From contig CAZMGD010000124.1 in NCBI GenBank assembly GCA_964565705.1, positions 1-11,098 on the forward strand: a stretch of DNA of 11,098 nucleotides. Direction: 5' to 3'. Shown piece by piece: positions 10,868 to 11,098 of this stretch; the first letter of the stretch is position 1, and the number at the start of each line of letters is the position of its first letter. This stretch comes from CAZMGD01 sp964565705 (lineage in GTDB: Bacteria > Actinomycetota > Acidimicrobiia > Acidimicrobiales > Ilumatobacteraceae). Made by a program: the position numbers and the translations under genes. The notes below the pieces were generated by a model. The model had not been told where the DNA came from and did no database searches. It was given only the letters and a program-made list of their open reading frames with translations.

Positions 10868-11098
10868 GTGCCCGAGGACGCCGCCGACCCCGCTCAGGTG
10901 CTGCGCGAGGCCGCGCGCCGGCGCACGTTCGCGATCATCAGCCACCCGGACGCGGGCAAGACGACGCTGACCGAGAAGTTCCTGCTGTATGCCGGCGCGC
11001 TGCAGGAGGCGGGCTCGGTCAAGGCGCGCGGCGGGCGGCGCAGCGCGACGTCGGACTGGATGGATCTCGAGCAGCAGCGCGGCATCTCGATCAGCTCC
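10868..11098 (+). CDS. prfC: Peptide chain release factor 3, N-terminal part (cut by window end)
   Basis: The frame from the GTG at 10868 is open for 77 codons to the last base of the window. It encodes the start of RF3, the translation GTPase that removes RF1/RF2 from the ribosome after peptide release. The match to the E. coli protein is close: RRRTFAIISHPDAGKTTLTE contains the G1 loop SHPDAGKT (25-32), followed by SDWMDLEQQRGISI (62-75), which covers the switch I threonine/serine region. GTG 10868 is the only start after an in-frame stop at 10820 that keeps the full N-terminus; a GTG at 10898 is less likely. No Shine-Dalgarno site is present, but a -10-like TAGCGT lies 7 bases upstream. 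The remainder of the gene, about 450 codons in the family, is outside the window. Confidence 0.94.
   Translation, partial: MPEDAADPAQVLREAARRRTFAIISHPDAGKTTLTEKFLLYAGALQEAGSVKARGGRRSATSDWMDLEQQRGISISS

Overview
The window is GC-rich, gene-dense bacterial chromosome. The base composition, GTG starts, weak or missing Shine-Dalgarno sites, TANNNT boxes 6-7 bases before start codons, a full-length Lhr helicase of the actinobacterial kind and an actinobacterial-looking amidohydrolase/enoyl-CoA hydratase pair all point to an actinobacterium. Acidimicrobiia is my best guess, but this is inference and I could not compare with any database. I see no rRNA, tRNA, CRISPR array, insertion sequence or phage gene.

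Layout from left to right. A TetR-family repressor (61-648, +) has a near-palindrome immediately before its start. Everything from 659 to 10785 then lies on the minus strand, transcribed right to left. In transcription order these are: an amidohydrolase (10785-9616) and an enoyl-CoA hydratase (9619-8849) that overlap by 4 bases; a ribbon-helix-helix antitoxin (8808-8566) and MazF/PemK toxin (8572-8258) that overlap by 7 bases; FabH, ketoacyl-ACP synthase III (8226-7264); the very large helicase Lhr (7197-2506); a compact ribokinase (2518-1700) that overlaps the 3' end of lhr by 13 bases; and a two-pass membrane protein (1644-659) whose reading frame is broken by an apparent one-base deletion. 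At the right edge the first 77 codons of peptide chain release factor 3 (prfC, from 10868, +) run out of the window. An 82-base divergent promoter region separates prfC from the amidohydrolase.

How the genes work together. The amidohydrolase and hydratase look like a translationally coupled catabolic pair acting on an acyl-CoA or related carboxylate. The toxin-antitoxin pair appears to have its own promoter, with a 23-base inverted repeat over the -10 box. It sits only 31 bases upstream of fabH, so it may also feed transcription into fabH. The lhr-rbsK overlap makes these two a transcriptional unit. The membrane gene follows rbsK after 55 bases and may be read from the same transcript.

I found no clearly new multi-gene system. 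The points most worth a second look are the frameshifted membrane gene, the toxin-antitoxin operator and its link to fabH, the Glu-to-Asp change in the hydratase active site, and the repeated leaderless start architecture.
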